This document shows, in pieces, positions 18,477 to 27,378 of a stretch of 64,000 nucleotides of DNA. The translations under genes were made by a program, and so were the position numbers. The notes under the pieces were generated by a model. That model was given only the letters and a program-made list of their open reading frames with translations, searched no databases and was not told the origin of the DNA. The number at the start of each line of letters is the position of its first letter. Within the stretch, counting starts at the first letter, position 1. Source of the DNA: Bog-473 sp963726135 (GTDB lineage Bacteria; Actinomycetota; Acidimicrobiia; Acidimicrobiales; RAAP-2); NCBI GenBank assembly GCA_963726135.1, contig CAVSBE010000008.1:1302001-1366000 (forward strand). The letters are read 5' to 3'.

Positions 18477-19352
18477 CTATAGCTCCAGCACCCCGTCGGG
18501 CGCGCTGCCCTTCACGCTGGTGCGGTACATCTCGCGGCGTACCCCCGAATAGTCGTTGAGCGCATTGTGCATGGTGCACCGGTTGTCCCAGATGGCCAGC
18601 GTGCCGACCGACCAGCGCAGGCGGCACGTGAAGTTCTCGTTGATGCTGTGGCGGTGCAGATGGGCCAGCAGGGCCGCTGATTCGTCTCTGGTCCAGCCCG
18701 CGAATCGGGTGGTGTAGACGGGATTCAGGTACAGGGCGCGCCGTCCGGTGACCGGGTGGACCGTGACGACGGGGTGCACGTGCTCGGCGTACGCCTCTTT
18801 CGAAGGCGCGATGGCCATGGAGGTCAGGTCCTTGAACTGGTCGAGCAGACCGCCCGTTCCGTAAGCCATCCCGGCCGAATGGACGGCATGGAGGCCGTCC
18901 AGGGTCGCCTTGAGCCCGCTCGAAAGGGTCTCGTAGGCGAGATGCTGGTTCGACCACACCGTGTCGCCCCCGTGGTCGGGAACGTCCCAGGCGTGGAGCA
19001 ACGTGTAGGCGGGGGGCGCCGGCAGGTAGCTCAGGTCGCTGTGCCAGGCGTTGGCGAAGTTCAGGACGTCGGTGGGCTCCTTGATCACCCGGATGACGTA
19101 GGGCCGGTCCTCTAGGGGATCCACGAACGGCGTGACGTCACGGCCACCCAACAGGTCGGTCACGCGCTCGAGGTCGTCGAGGCTGAGTTCCTGCCGGGGC
19201 AGGAAGACCACGAGGTGGTCGGCCAGGGCGCGGCGCAGGTCGTCCAGCTGCGTGGACTCGGACACCTCGGCCAGATTGATGCCGGTCACGGTGGCGCCCA
19301 GCGCTCCGGCCACGGGATCCACCGTGAGGGCCATCGGCCGGGCCGTCGTCAT
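18477..19352 (-). CDS. TauD/TfdA-family Fe(II)/2-oxoglutarate dioxygenase
   Basis: The 291-residue product opens with the family's GALGATVTGINLAE. It has the facial triad HSD in AWHSDLSY (about residues 104-106), a distal His in RCTMHNALND (about residue 262) and the 2-oxoglutarate Arg in RREMYRTSV. Members hydroxylate taurine, alkyl sulfates, 2,4-D or other acids, releasing the leaving group. The alpha-ketoglutarate-dependent sulfate-ester group is one possibility, but the substrate cannot be read. The amidohydrolase gene lies 16 bases upstream on the same strand, so the two are probably one operon. Confidence 0.9.
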   Translation of the reverse strand: MTTARPMALTVDPVAGALGATVTGINLAEVSESTQLDDLRRALADHLVVFLPRQELSLDDLERVTDLLGGRDVTPFVDPLEDRPYVIRVIKEPTDVLNFANAWHSDLSYLPAPPAYTLLHAWDVPDHGGDTVWSNQHLAYETLSSGLKATLDGLHAVHSAGMAYGTGGLLDQFKDLTSMAIAPSKEAYAEHVHPVVTVHPVTGRRALYLNPVYTTRFAGWTRDESAALLAHLHRHSINENFTCRLRWSVGTLAIWDNRCTMHNALNDYSGVRREMYRTSVKGSAPDGVLEL

Positions 19353-19368
19353 GGCGCGATCGTGGCGT

Positions 19369-20499
19369 TCAGGCGAGGCCGAGGAGCTCGGCCCCGTTGC
19401 GCCAGAAGAATTTCTCGCGGGTCGACTCGTCGAAGCCGGACACGGCGTCCCCGAACGCGTCGAAGGGACGCCTGCCCCCTTCGGGGTGCGGGTAGTCCGT
19501 CGAGAACATGAAGAGGTCCGGACCGCACTGTTCGAGCAACCAGGCGGTGTCCTCGAACGGGAAGGGCGTGAAACGCACCTGGCGACGCAGGTACTCCGAG
19601 GGCAGCAGGGTCAGTTCCTGAAGGGCGGGCTCGAACTTGGAGAACGAGCGGAAGGCATGGTCGACGTTGCGCAGCATGCCGGGGACCCAGCTCGCACCGA
19701 GCTCAATGGCTGCCCCCCGGAGACCCGGGTGCCGTTCGAAGACGCCGTCGAGTGCCATACAGGCGAGGAAGCGCTCGGGCGAGTGGTGCACGACCGGGAA
19801 GTCCTTGGAGCGCAGGTTCTCGCCGCCCCCGAGCCAGTCTTTTGGCCGCGGGCGTCCGTTGTTGTGGAACGCCTTCGGCAGCAGCTTCCCTCCCCCCACG
19901 TGGAGGACGAATGGGACCCCGGCCTCGGCCAGGCGCGCCCAGACGGGATCGAGATCGAGATGGGTGGGAGAGAAGTCCCCAGGGGCGTCGGAGGGCACCC
20001 ACAGCGCGGCGACAGCCAGTGCGAGCGCCTCCTCCAACGTCTGCAAAGCGCGGCCGGGATCGTTCAGGGGCAGGTAGCCGACGGCTCTCAGGCGGGGATC
20101 GGGCTCACAGAAGCCGGCCATCGCCCGGTTGAGTGCTTTGGTCCCGCCGTAGAGCACGTCGAGGTCCTTGCTCATCGAGAAGTGCGCCAAGGCGAAGGTC
20201 GGGAAGACCAGCTGGGCGTCGATGTGCAGAGCATCGAGCACACGCGAGCGCACCTCGGTGTCGAGCGCCCCAGGAGCCATCCATCCCTTTGGGCCTTTCA
20301 GCACCTCGGGACCGATCTCCTGGTGGCGGTGGGACTCCCAGAGCTCGGGCAGGCTCGCCATGAGCTCTGCCGCACCGGCCCCTGCCCCCTCGAGTCCCAA
20401 AGGTTCGAGGCGGTCACGGACTCTCTCGTCGGCGAATTCACCCAGCCAGCCGGGTGTCTCCATGAGATGGCTGTCGGCGTCGAAGATTGCAGGTTCCAC
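19369..20499 (-). CDS. Amidohydrolase-2 family metal-dependent hydrolase
   Basis: A 376-residue TIM-barrel hydrolase of the ACMSD/amidohydrolase_2 group. It opens with the variant metal motif IFDADSHLMETP, has PFVLHVGGG and VVHHSPERFLACMALDG in the barrel, and ends with FMFSTDYPHPEGGRRP, which carries the conserved Asp. Such enzymes decarboxylate or hydrolyse ring-cleavage products and related acids. I chose the GTG at 20499 because it opens the first barrel strand and follows GGGGGG; the frame continues to 20661 but the extra residues look non-coding. It sits directly upstream of the TauD gene and faces away from the htrA-like gene. Confidence 0.88.
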   Translation of the reverse strand: MEPAIFDADSHLMETPGWLGEFADERVRDRLEPLGLEGAGAGAAELMASLPELWESHRHQEIGPEVLKGPKGWMAPGALDTEVRSRVLDALHIDAQLVFPTFALAHFSMSKDLDVLYGGTKALNRAMAGFCEPDPRLRAVGYLPLNDPGRALQTLEEALALAVAALWVPSDAPGDFSPTHLDLDPVWARLAEAGVPFVLHVGGGKLLPKAFHNNGRPRPKDWLGGGENLRSKDFPVVHHSPERFLACMALDGVFERHPGLRGAAIELGASWVPGMLRNVDHAFRSFSKFEPALQELTLLPSEYLRRQVRFTPFPFEDTAWLLEQCGPDLFMFSTDYPHPEGGRRPFDAFGDAVSGFDESTREKFFWRNGAELLGLA

Positions 20500-20764
20500 G
20501 GGACCCCCCAGTGACACAGGTCGTCGGGGCCAGCGTAGACCCGGTGACGAGCTCCGAGTGTGGTCGTGTGGTTGCGTGCCGGCTGAACGTCGGGAGTACC
20601 TGGGCGGCCTCACCAGGGGCAACGCGCAAGTGGTGCGACCCCCGGCCGTCACAGACAACATTTATCTCGGTCATAACTTTCTCTGACCTGGCGTACAGAT
20701 CAGCCGTGTCCAATGAGAGCGGTGCAGAGTCCCGGGCCGCCCGGACTCAGACGGAGGACATCTC

Positions 20765-22447
20765 ATGACCGAGGACCAGGACCACAACGAGCAGATGGCA
20801 GGGCTCCCTGCGGACAGCCCGGAGTCCGCTGCGGAAATGCCGCTGCCGGTCACCCCGCCCGAGGCCATCACCCCGCCCGAGGCCATCACCCCGCCCGAGG
20901 CCATCACCCCGCCCGAGGCCATCACCCCGCCCGAGGCCATCACCCCGCCCGAGGGCACCACCCCCGAGACCACCCCTCCCCAGGGCACCTACGCAATGGG
21001 CGCCTTGGCCGGCAATCCCATGCTGGGTCATGCACCCCAAAGTCCCTTTGGACCACACGACACGGACCCGGGCGCTCCCGTATGGCCCGCGCCTCCCGCG
21101 TCGGGCGCGACCGGCGGCCACTCCCACGGCCTGCGCAACGGCCTCCTGGCCGGCACCGCGGCCGTCGCCATCCTGGCTGCCGGCGTCGGCATTGGCCATG
21201 CGGCCTGGACCAACGGGAACAACGGGAACAACACGCAAGCGTTTGCTCCCTCGTCCGGCTCGACCCGCCTGCCGTCAGGTTCGGGCTCGGGCGGCTCCGG
21301 CTCGGGCAGTCCCTTCGGCAACGGCTCTCCCTTCGGACGTGGATTCGGTAACTCGGGTGGCTCGGGTAACTCGGGTAACTCGGGTAGCGGCAACTCGGGA
21401 TCGTCGAACTCCTCCGGCCCGAGCGACGCCAACGCGATCGCGTCGAAGGTCGACCCGGGCCTCGTCGACATCAACACGTCGCTCGGCTACCAGCAGGTCC
21501 AGGCCGCCGGCACGGGCATCGTGCTGACCTCCAACGGCGTGATACTCACGAACAACCACGTGATCAACGGCGCCACGAGCATCAGCGTCACCGACGTGGG
21601 CAACCAGAAGACCTACACCGCCAGCGTGGTGGGCTACGACCGCACCCGGGACATCGCGGTGTTGCAGCTCCACAACGCCTCGGGACTGCAGACGGCAACG
21701 CTCAGCAACTCGTCCAACGCCTCCGTCGGTGAAGACGTCGTCGGCGTCGGGAACGCAGGGGGCACCGGAGGCACGCCCAGCGCCGCGGGCGGAACCGTCA
21801 CCGCGCTGAACCAGTCCATCACGGCCAGCGACGAGGGCGATGGAACCTCGGAGCAGTTGAGTGGCCTGATCGCCACCAACGCCAACATCCAACCCGGGGA
21901 TTCTGGTGGCGCGCTCGTCGACAGCTCGGGACAGGTGATCGGGGTCGACACGGCTGCCTCCGCAGGATTCTCGTTCCAGTCCAACGGCCAAGATCAGGGG
22001 ACCCAGGGCTTCGCCATCCCGATCAACACTGCGCTGAACATCGCCCGTGCCATTGAGGCGGGGTCGGCGTCGTCGACGGTCCACATCGGCCAGACCGCCT
22101 TCTTGGGCGTCGAGGTGAGCTCTTCGGGCTCCAGCGGCTCCAGCGGCTCGAACGGAGGCAACGGAGGCTTCGGTGGGTCCTTCGGGGGCAACAGCGGCAA
22201 CACCGGGGCGTCCGTCTCCGGCGCCTCCGTCGCCGGGGTGGTCACCAACGGTCCCGCCCAGACGGCTGGCCTCGCCCAAGGCGACGTCATCACCTCCCTC
22301 GGCGGCAAGACCATCAGCTCGGCCAACGACCTGACGAGCGCCATGAGCACCTACCACCCGGGTGACAAGGTGACGGTCGGGTGGACCGACGGTTCGGGAC
22401 AGACCCACACGGCCACGGTCCAGCTTTCGTCCGGCCCGCCGCAATAG
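20765..22447 (+). CDS. HtrA/DegP-like S1C serine protease with PDZ domain
   Basis: A 560-residue membrane-anchored protease. Residues 1-115 are cytoplasmic and Pro-rich, with the tandem ITPPEA repeat. A transmembrane helix follows (GLLAGTAAVAILAAGVGIG), then a Gly/Ser/Asn linker. The trypsin-like domain has His265 in TNNHVI, Asp296 in RTRDIAVLQL and Ser380 in QPGDSGGAL. A PDZ domain is at the C-terminus (AFLGVEV to TVGWTDGSGQ), with a long Ser/Gly insert. It degrades or refolds damaged exported proteins. The ATG follows a clear GGAGG. The 265-bp divergent spacer to the amidohydrolase gene contains an AT-rich stretch near 20650-20700 that may hold the promoter. The triad is intact, so activity is expected. 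Confidence 0.93.
   Translation: MTEDQDHNEQMAGLPADSPESAAEMPLPVTPPEAITPPEAITPPEAITPPEAITPPEAITPPEGTTPETTPPQGTYAMGALAGNPMLGHAPQSPFGPHDTDPGAPVWPAPPASGATGGHSHGLRNGLLAGTAAVAILAAGVGIGHAAWTNGNNGNNTQAFAPSSGSTRLPSGSGSGGSGSGSPFGNGSPFGRGFGNSGGSGNSGNSGSGNSGSSNSSGPSDANAIASKVDPGLVDINTSLGYQQVQAAGTGIVLTSNGVILTNNHVINGATSISVTDVGNQKTYTASVVGYDRTRDIAVLQLHNASGLQTATLSNSSNASVGEDVVGVGNAGGTGGTPSAAGGTVTALNQSITASDEGDGTSEQLSGLIATNANIQPGDSGGALVDSSGQVIGVDTAASAGFSFQSNGQDQGTQGFAIPINTALNIARAIEAGSASSTVHIGQTAFLGVEVSSSGSSGSSGSNGGNGGFGGSFGGNSGNTGASVSGASVAGVVTNGPAQTAGLAQGDVITSLGGKTISSANDLTSAMSTYHPGDKVTVGWTDGSGQTHTATVQLSSGPPQ
20864..20953 (+). repeat. Five perfect 18-bp tandem repeats coding (A/E)ITPPE
   Basis: GCCATCACCCCGCCCGAG occurs five times without a mismatch, flanked by degenerate half-copies (VTPPE before, GTTPE after). 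It lies in frame in the cytoplasmic N-terminus of the htrA-like gene, so gain or loss of units would change the tail length by six residues without a frameshift. Confidence 0.95.
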
Positions 22448-22521
22448 TCCCGCCTGGGACCACAGCACTCCACGCGGAGGTTGCCGGGGTCAGCCCCGAC
22501 CCGGCGGCCTCCGCGTCACTG

Positions 22522-23262
22522 CTATCTCGAGGCCAACCGCACCAGCGCAACGACCATCGCGACCACCGCGGCGCTGAGCACCGCGATGAGACCCCATCCG
22601 ACGCTCACGCTCGACCCCGCGGACGTGGTCACCTGCGAGAGCTTCTGCACCACGCGGAACATGTCGTAGATGGCGAAGACCAGGATCGCCGCCGTGACGA
22701 CGGCAGTCAGAATCGCCAGGAGCATGTCGTCATTCGTCATGGCGAGCCCGGCGAACGTCAGCAGCACGATGCCGCCGATGAATGTGACGTACCCGTTGAG
22801 GCCGATGAGGTTCGAGACGCCGGGGTCGATGCCGTTGATGGAGGCGTGGAAGAAGGCAGCGCCCCCGACCGAACCCGTCACCTTCACCCAGGAGCCCACC
22901 GACCCGTACATGAGCGTGATCCCACTCACCATCAGGAGCAGGATGCCGAGGCTCAAGGTGGCCGGGGCGGATCTCTGCTTCGAGAAGGCCGCTTGGGAGT
23001 AGGGAACGGCCGACGAGCGGGGTGAGGCCGCCGCGGCGGCCGCCACCGCCGTCGCCGGGGCACCGCCACCCTCCTCGACCCACCCGTTCACGCTCCAGTG
23101 CCGGCTCCGGCTCCAGTGCTGCCCGTCCCAGTAGGCCTGCTCGTTCGGGTTGTTCCCGGCTGGATACCAGCCCGGGTCCATCGGGGCCGCCCCCGGTGGG
23201 TGCCAACCGGAGTCGGCCGCGCTCCCGGTCGTGGCCGATGTCCCGGCCTGCTCCTCGGCCAT
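22522..23262 (-). CDS. DUF2510 domain membrane protein
   Basis: A 246-residue protein. The N-terminal half has a DUF2510-type motif, DPGWYPAG with YWDGQHWS, a short Trp-rich module common in actinobacterial membrane proteins. An Ala-rich linker follows, then four predicted helices: LSLGILLLMVSGITLMYGS, YVTFIGGIVLLTFAGLAM, LLAILTAVVTAAILVFAIYD and GLIAVLSAAVVAMVVALVRL. No enzymatic motif is visible. It converges on htrA and diverges from the small membrane protein gene by about 35 bases. Function is unknown. Confidence 0.8.
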   Translation of the reverse strand: MAEEQAGTSATTGSAADSGWHPPGAAPMDPGWYPAGNNPNEQAYWDGQHWSRSRHWSVNGWVEEGGGAPATAVAAAAAASPRSSAVPYSQAAFSKQRSAPATLSLGILLLMVSGITLMYGSVGSWVKVTGSVGGAAFFHASINGIDPGVSNLIGLNGYVTFIGGIVLLTFAGLAMTNDDMLLAILTAVVTAAILVFAIYDMFRVVQKLSQVTTSAGSSVSVGWGLIAVLSAAVVAMVVALVRLASR

Positions 23263-23297
23263 CAGGCGACCTCCCCTCGGTCCTCTCGGACCGGTTC

Positions 23298-23618
23298 ATG
23301 AGAGAAGGTAGCGTCTCGGACGTGGAAGATGGTGGTTACCCCGACGCTGCGCTGACCGACGAGGAGCTGACCGACCAGGAGCTGACCGACCTGGCGCTGG
23401 CGGCCGACCCGGGCGCGCCCATCCCCGAGGATGCAGTGCCGATCGGGATCCATCTGGCCCGCTTCGCTGCTCCACTTCCGTCCTGGTACATGTCGCCGGC
23501 GCTCAGCCGAGACGGGCGGCGATGGAAGACGCCGTTCGTGCTTGCCATCGTCTCGGCGTTCTTCCTGATCGATGCCATGGGTCTGTGCAATACCTACGGG
23601 ATCCTGAGTTTGGCGTAG
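23298..23618 (+). CDS. Small single-pass membrane protein
   Basis: A 106-residue acidic protein. It has a short repeat (LTDEELTDQELTDLAL) near the N-terminus, a middle part with PIGIHLARFAAPLPSWYMSP, and one C-terminal hydrophobic segment (FVLAIVSAFFLIDAMGL). I do not recognise it. The ATG at 23298 is chosen because GAGAGAAGG-like bases surround the area; a GTG at 23322 is possible. It is divergent from the DUF2510 gene and convergent with lsr2. Confidence 0.55.
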   Translation: MREGSVSDVEDGGYPDAALTDEELTDQELTDLALAADPGAPIPEDAVPIGIHLARFAAPLPSWYMSPALSRDGRRWKTPFVLAIVSAFFLIDAMGLCNTYGILSLA

Positions 23619-23671
23619 GTCGAGCGGGCACACCGCCTGAGGGTCGGGCCCGCCCTCGCCGTGCGACCGCG

Positions 23672-24022
23672 CTACGGGCGGCCGGCGCTGATCCAGCTCT
23701 GCACCCGGGCGTCACTGATCCGGCGGGCGGTCGCCATGTTCGCCCAAGCCCGGAAGCGGGCTTTCTCTTCGTCTTTGAGCTGCGAGTACATGGTCTTCTC
23801 CGCCGGGGACCGACGCGCGGCGCGCGGCGCCCGGCCGCCGGCCTGGGTGTTGCGCGCCCTGGCCTTCTCAATGAAGGGCTTGAGGGCCTCACGGAGCCGA
23901 GCGGCATTGGCTGCGTTGACGTCGATCTCGTAGGACCGGCCGTCCACCGCGAAATACACCGTCTCGTCCGCGTCACCCCCGTCGATGTCGTCGGTCAGCC
24001 TCACAATCACGGTCTTTGCCAT
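23672..24022 (-). CDS. lsr2: Lsr2-family nucleoid-associated protein, atypical C-terminus
   Basis: A 116-residue protein with the Lsr2 dimerisation domain: MAKTVIVRLTDDIDGGDADE, then VYFAVDGRSYEIDVNAANA and LREALKPFIEKARA. Lsr2 is the actinobacterial functional counterpart of H-NS; it bridges AT-rich DNA and silences acquired genes. The C-terminal DNA-binding part starts as usual (KDEEKARFRAWAN) but lacks the RGR turn that enters the minor groove in the classical protein. It has ARRISDARVQSWISAG instead, so the binding mode may differ. The low-GC island at the right end of the window would be a natural target. Confidence 0.88.
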   Translation of the reverse strand: MAKTVIVRLTDDIDGGDADETVYFAVDGRSYEIDVNAANAARLREALKPFIEKARARNTQAGGRAPRAARRSPAEKTMYSQLKDEEKARFRAWANMATARRISDARVQSWISAGRP

Positions 24023-24301
24023 GTCGTCATCGTTGCAGAGGGTTCCCACCTGGGCCAACGCGATGCACGCGGCCCGATCGATCGATTTCGCCGGGCGGAC
24101 ACCGCGGGTCACGCCCGGTCCGGCAAACACCCCTCCCACCAGGCCGCGGGCGGCGGCGGCACGCCCTTATCATGGGGTTTGTCCTGACGCGCCGGTTCGA
24201 CCCCTTTCCCCCTCCGTCGAACCTTGGCGCGTCGGGACGCGTCCCGGCACAAAACGATGGTCGAAGGAGCGCCAATCACCGCGCAGGCCACAATGGAGCC
24301 C

Positions 24302-24541
24302 ATGGCCCGCCGGAACCATCGTGGGGAAACGTCACGACGCGGCGCCGCTGACTCCCGCGGCCCGAGCCTCGGAGCCCACTGGCGGGCCGACGGGACTCCC
24401 AAGACCGCCTATCGGTCGGAGCGGGAGGCATGGAGCATGGCCGACGAACGGCGCCGCGAGACCGGTGTCGAGCTCGCGGTGTACCGCTGCAACTTCTGCT
24501 CTGCGTGGCACCTGGGGAACTCGCGAGGCCGGCCGGAGTGA
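24302..24541 (+). CDS. Small CxxC protein
   Basis: A 79-residue basic protein. The C-terminal half (PKTAYRSEREAWSMADERRR to YRCNFCSAWHLGN) has a single CNFC pair with a nearby His, as in small zinc-ribbon-like proteins. The stop overlaps the next start by four bases (GTGA), so it is translated with the DinB-like gene. I chose the ATG at 24302, the last one before the conserved-looking part. Function unknown. Confidence 0.55.
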   Translation: MARRNHRGETSRRGAADSRGPSLGAHWRADGTPKTAYRSEREAWSMADERRRETGVELAVYRCNFCSAWHLGNSRGRPE

Positions 24542-25095
24542 GCGGCAGCACCACGCCGGCGGCCCCGGACGACTGGAAGAGGCGGACCGGACTGTGCGCC
24601 GAATGCCGTTTCGACTGGGCCGAGTCCGGCTACGAGACGTTGGTCGGTCAGTGCGTCCACACCGTGGCCGTGTTCGGCGAAGTTCTGTCCCGCGTCGAGC
24701 CCTCCGAGGCCGTGGAGCCCGGACTCTGGTCGGCCAGCCGCTACCTTTGGCATACGGTCGACGTCTTGCGTTTCGGTACCGAACGGCTCTGGACGATCAG
24801 CGCCGACCCGGCATTCGGGGTTCCGAGTTGGGACGAGAATGTCGTCGCCGAGGTCCGTTCCTATGACGCGCTCTCCCCCGTGGTCGGCCTGATCGCCTTG
24901 ATCGCCGCGGCCCGTGCCTGGCGCGAAGCCGCGATGGAAGCTCCACACGACGTCACCACCGGCCACTCCGAGGCCGGGGAGATCTGCGCTTTCGACATCG
25001 TGCAGCGCAACGCCCACGAGGTCTGCCACCACCTGTGGGACCTGCAACGAGGGCTTCCGTCCACGGCGGGCAACAGCAGCGCGACTGCAACCTGA
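24538..25095 (+). CDS. DinB-superfamily protein with N-terminal CxxC
   Basis: A 185-residue four-helix-bundle protein of DinB/YfiT type. A CAEC pair in GLCAECRFDWAESGYETL opens the domain. The metal-ligand histidines appear as SASRYLWHTVDVLRFGTERL and QRNAHEVCHHLWDLQRG. The family binds a divalent metal and includes thiol-dependent transferases; the reaction here is unknown. The GTG start lies inside the stop of the preceding gene. Low-complexity residues end the protein. Confidence 0.7.
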   Translation: MSGSTTPAAPDDWKRRTGLCAECRFDWAESGYETLVGQCVHTVAVFGEVLSRVEPSEAVEPGLWSASRYLWHTVDVLRFGTERLWTISADPAFGVPSWDENVVAEVRSYDALSPVVGLIALIAAARAWREAAMEAPHDVTTGHSEAGEICAFDIVQRNAHEVCHHLWDLQRGLPSTAGNSSATAT

Positions 25096-25524
25096 CTGCC
25101 ACCTCCAATCTCCGAACAATTCTCGAAAACTTCCGGGGAACACGCACGTTGGGGGTTCCTTCCGCCCAGAAGGGCAGCTACCATCTCAAACCTCCGGGCG
25201 GAGGCGGTCCGCCCGTGAAACGAAGCGAAATGGCGAAACAACGGCGGATCTTGGCGGATTCCTTCATCTGTGCCTCGGGCAACGGGGCCTTCGGCACCCC
25301 GCGCCTCGGCGCGGCCCCGAACGGGTGGGCCGGCGCGCCCAATTTCTGGGGATTCGAGCTCCTAAACCCGACGGTGGCTTGTGCCGAATATCAACTAACG
25401 AGCATTTCAATCGTCTCGAACGAGGTGACGCTCGCATGAACCGCTGTGCTTTGGCGACCCATTCGGTGGCAGCGGTTGACCACGAGCGCCCACATGGGCG
25501 TCGTTCACACAGTCAGGAACTCCG
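25096..25524 (+). promoter_or_regulatory. Structured leader region upstream of pilB
   Basis: About 430 bases without a convincing gene. Several self-complementary stretches are visible: CCTCC/GGAGG around GGGC at 25191-25204, and a nested hairpin at 25283-25319 (CGGGGCC with GGCCCCG outside, CCGCGC with GCGCGG inside). It probably holds the promoter and a long 5' untranslated leader of the pilus operon. I looked for the GEMM-I c-di-GMP consensus, which would suit a pilus locus, and did not find it. Confidence 0.45.
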
Positions 25525-27360
25525 TTGAAACTCGGACGCAAGGAAAAGGCTGGACCAGACATCAACGGCAACGAGCACAACGGCTCGTCGTCCGAGGCTG
25601 AGGAGACCCTGCACGGGGGAGTGTCCGTCGCGGTTGCCCTCGACGAACCCGAGAACCGCCCCAGCACGATGAGCTCCGAGCCGTTCGGATCGCTGTTGGT
25701 GCGCCGTGGTCTCGTCAGCGAGGCTGACGTCGCGCAGGCGCTCGTCGTCCAGGCGGATTCAGGCAAGAGGATCGGCGAGACCCTGGTCGCCATGGGCGCG
25801 CTCAATCCGCGGGAGCTGACCCTCGTTCTGGCGGATCTGCTGCACATGCCCGTCCTCGACCTCCGGCGGCACAATCCGGAACCAGACGCACTCGCGCTGA
25901 TCCCAGAGGACATCGTGCGCAAGTACATGGCCGTGCCCGTCACGCTGGACGACGACGGACTGCAGGTGGCCGTCCCCGATCAGCCGTCGGTCAGCGTCCG
26001 CGCGCTCCTCACCCAGTCGAACGACCTCCCGATCAGGTTCGTCCTTGCTCCGGAGTCTGACATCCAATGGGCCATCGACAACAGCTACCGGGCCATCGGC
26101 GGGGTGGACCGCCTGGTGGAGGCCTTCGAGTCACTCGAGGGCACACGGAAGAAGGCGACCACCACCACCGACGCCGACGAGACCGAGGTCGTTGCCGACG
26201 ACGCACCCGTGGTGCAGGTCGTGACCCGGATCCTGACCCAGGCCAAGCGCGACCGCGCCTCCGACGTGCACATCGAGCCGTCCCAGGACGTCGTCAGGGT
26301 GCGCTTCCGCATCGACGGCGCGCTCAAGGAAGTCCTGATGCTGCCCGCCGCCATGGGGGTGGGCCTGGTGAGCCGGATCAAGATCATGGCGGGCATGAAC
26401 ATCGTCGAGCGGCGGCGCCCGCAGGACGGCCAGCTGACCACCCAGGTGGACGGCAAGGACACCGACGTCCGGGTCTCCACGGCCGCCACCATCTGGGGCG
26501 AGAAGTGCGTCATGCGAATACTCGACAAGAACAAGTCCGTGCTGCGCCTGCAAGACCTCGGCATGCCGACCGACACCCACGAGACGTTCTCGCACCTCGT
26601 CAAGGCTCCCTTCGGGATGGTGTTGTGCGCCGGCCCGACGGGATCCGGGAAGACGACCACGCTGTACGCGACCCTGACCGAAGTCGCCGACCCCACGCGG
26701 AACGTCATGACGATCGAAGACCCGGTCGAGTACATCTTCCCGTCCATCAACCAGATTCAGACCAACGAGCAGGCCGGTCTGACGTTCGCCACCGGACTGA
26801 AGTCCATTCTCCGCCAGGACCCTGACGTGATCCTGGTCGGAGAGATCCGTGACGTCGAGACGGCCCGGATCGCCGTCCAGTCCGCGCTCACCGGTCACCT
26901 GGTGCTGTCCTCACTGCACTCGACCGATTCGGTCTCCGCGCTGCACCGCTTCCTCGACATGGGGATCGAGTCGTTCCTGATCGCGTCGTCGGTACTCGCC
27001 ATCGTGGGCCAGCGCCTCGTCCGGCGCATCTGCCCGTCCTGCAAGACCTCCTACACGCCGACGCAGGAGGAGATGACCTTCTACGAGGAGGGCGGCGGCT
27101 CACCGAAGCACGACTTCTACCACGGCACCGGCTGCAATTTCTGCGGGGGGACCGGCTACCAGGACCGAATCGGCGTCTACGAGCTCCTCCAGATGACGCC
27201 AGAGATCAAGCGCCTCATCGTCGGCTGGGCCACGCAGGACGAGTTGCGCCGCCTCGCTCAGAAGCAGGGCATGCGCACACTACGTGAGGAAGCCGTGAGT
27301 CTCGTGGAGCAGGACGTCACCACGATCGCGGAAGTCATCCGGAGCATCTACTCCCTCTAG
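25525..27360 (+). CDS. pilB: Type IV pilus assembly ATPase PilB
   Basis: A 611-residue hexameric ATPase that drives pilus extension from the cytoplasmic side. The N-terminal MshEN/T2SSE_N domain is present (FGSLLVRRGLVSEADVAQAL, with GKRIGETLVAMGAL). The core has Walker A GPTGSGKTTT near residue 370, an Asp box (MTIEDPVEY), Walker B DPDVILVGEIRD and the His box TGHLVLSSLHS. A four-Cys zinc site follows (CPSC near 503, CNFC near 537), as in true PilB rather than PilT. The start is a TTG at 25525 after the long leader. pilC follows after 18 bases. Confidence 0.95.
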   Translation: MKLGRKEKAGPDINGNEHNGSSSEAEETLHGGVSVAVALDEPENRPSTMSSEPFGSLLVRRGLVSEADVAQALVVQADSGKRIGETLVAMGALNPRELTLVLADLLHMPVLDLRRHNPEPDALALIPEDIVRKYMAVPVTLDDDGLQVAVPDQPSVSVRALLTQSNDLPIRFVLAPESDIQWAIDNSYRAIGGVDRLVEAFESLEGTRKKATTTTDADETEVVADDAPVVQVVTRILTQAKRDRASDVHIEPSQDVVRVRFRIDGALKEVLMLPAAMGVGLVSRIKIMAGMNIVERRRPQDGQLTTQVDGKDTDVRVSTAATIWGEKCVMRILDKNKSVLRLQDLGMPTDTHETFSHLVKAPFGMVLCAGPTGSGKTTTLYATLTEVADPTRNVMTIEDPVEYIFPSINQIQTNEQAGLTFATGLKSILRQDPDVILVGEIRDVETARIAVQSALTGHLVLSSLHSTDSVSALHRFLDMGIESFLIASSVLAIVGQRLVRRICPSCKTSYTPTQEEMTFYEEGGGSPKHDFYHGTGCNFCGGTGYQDRIGVYELLQMTPEIKRLIVGWATQDELRRLAQKQGMRTLREEAVSLVEQDVTTIAEVIRSIYSL

Positions 27361-27378
27361 GTCAGGAACGGGACTGTC

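Noticed and set aside
20864..20953. CRISPR-like array
   Set aside because: Units are contiguous without spacers and encode an in-frame hexapeptide repeat. The same reasoning excludes the 27-bp repeats at 48615-48830.
25096..25524. c-di-GMP (GEMM-I) or c-di-AMP riboswitch before pilB
   Set aside because: The conserved GEMM-I bases and the ydaO-type core are not seen. Only unspecific hairpins are present, so I describe a leader without naming a class.
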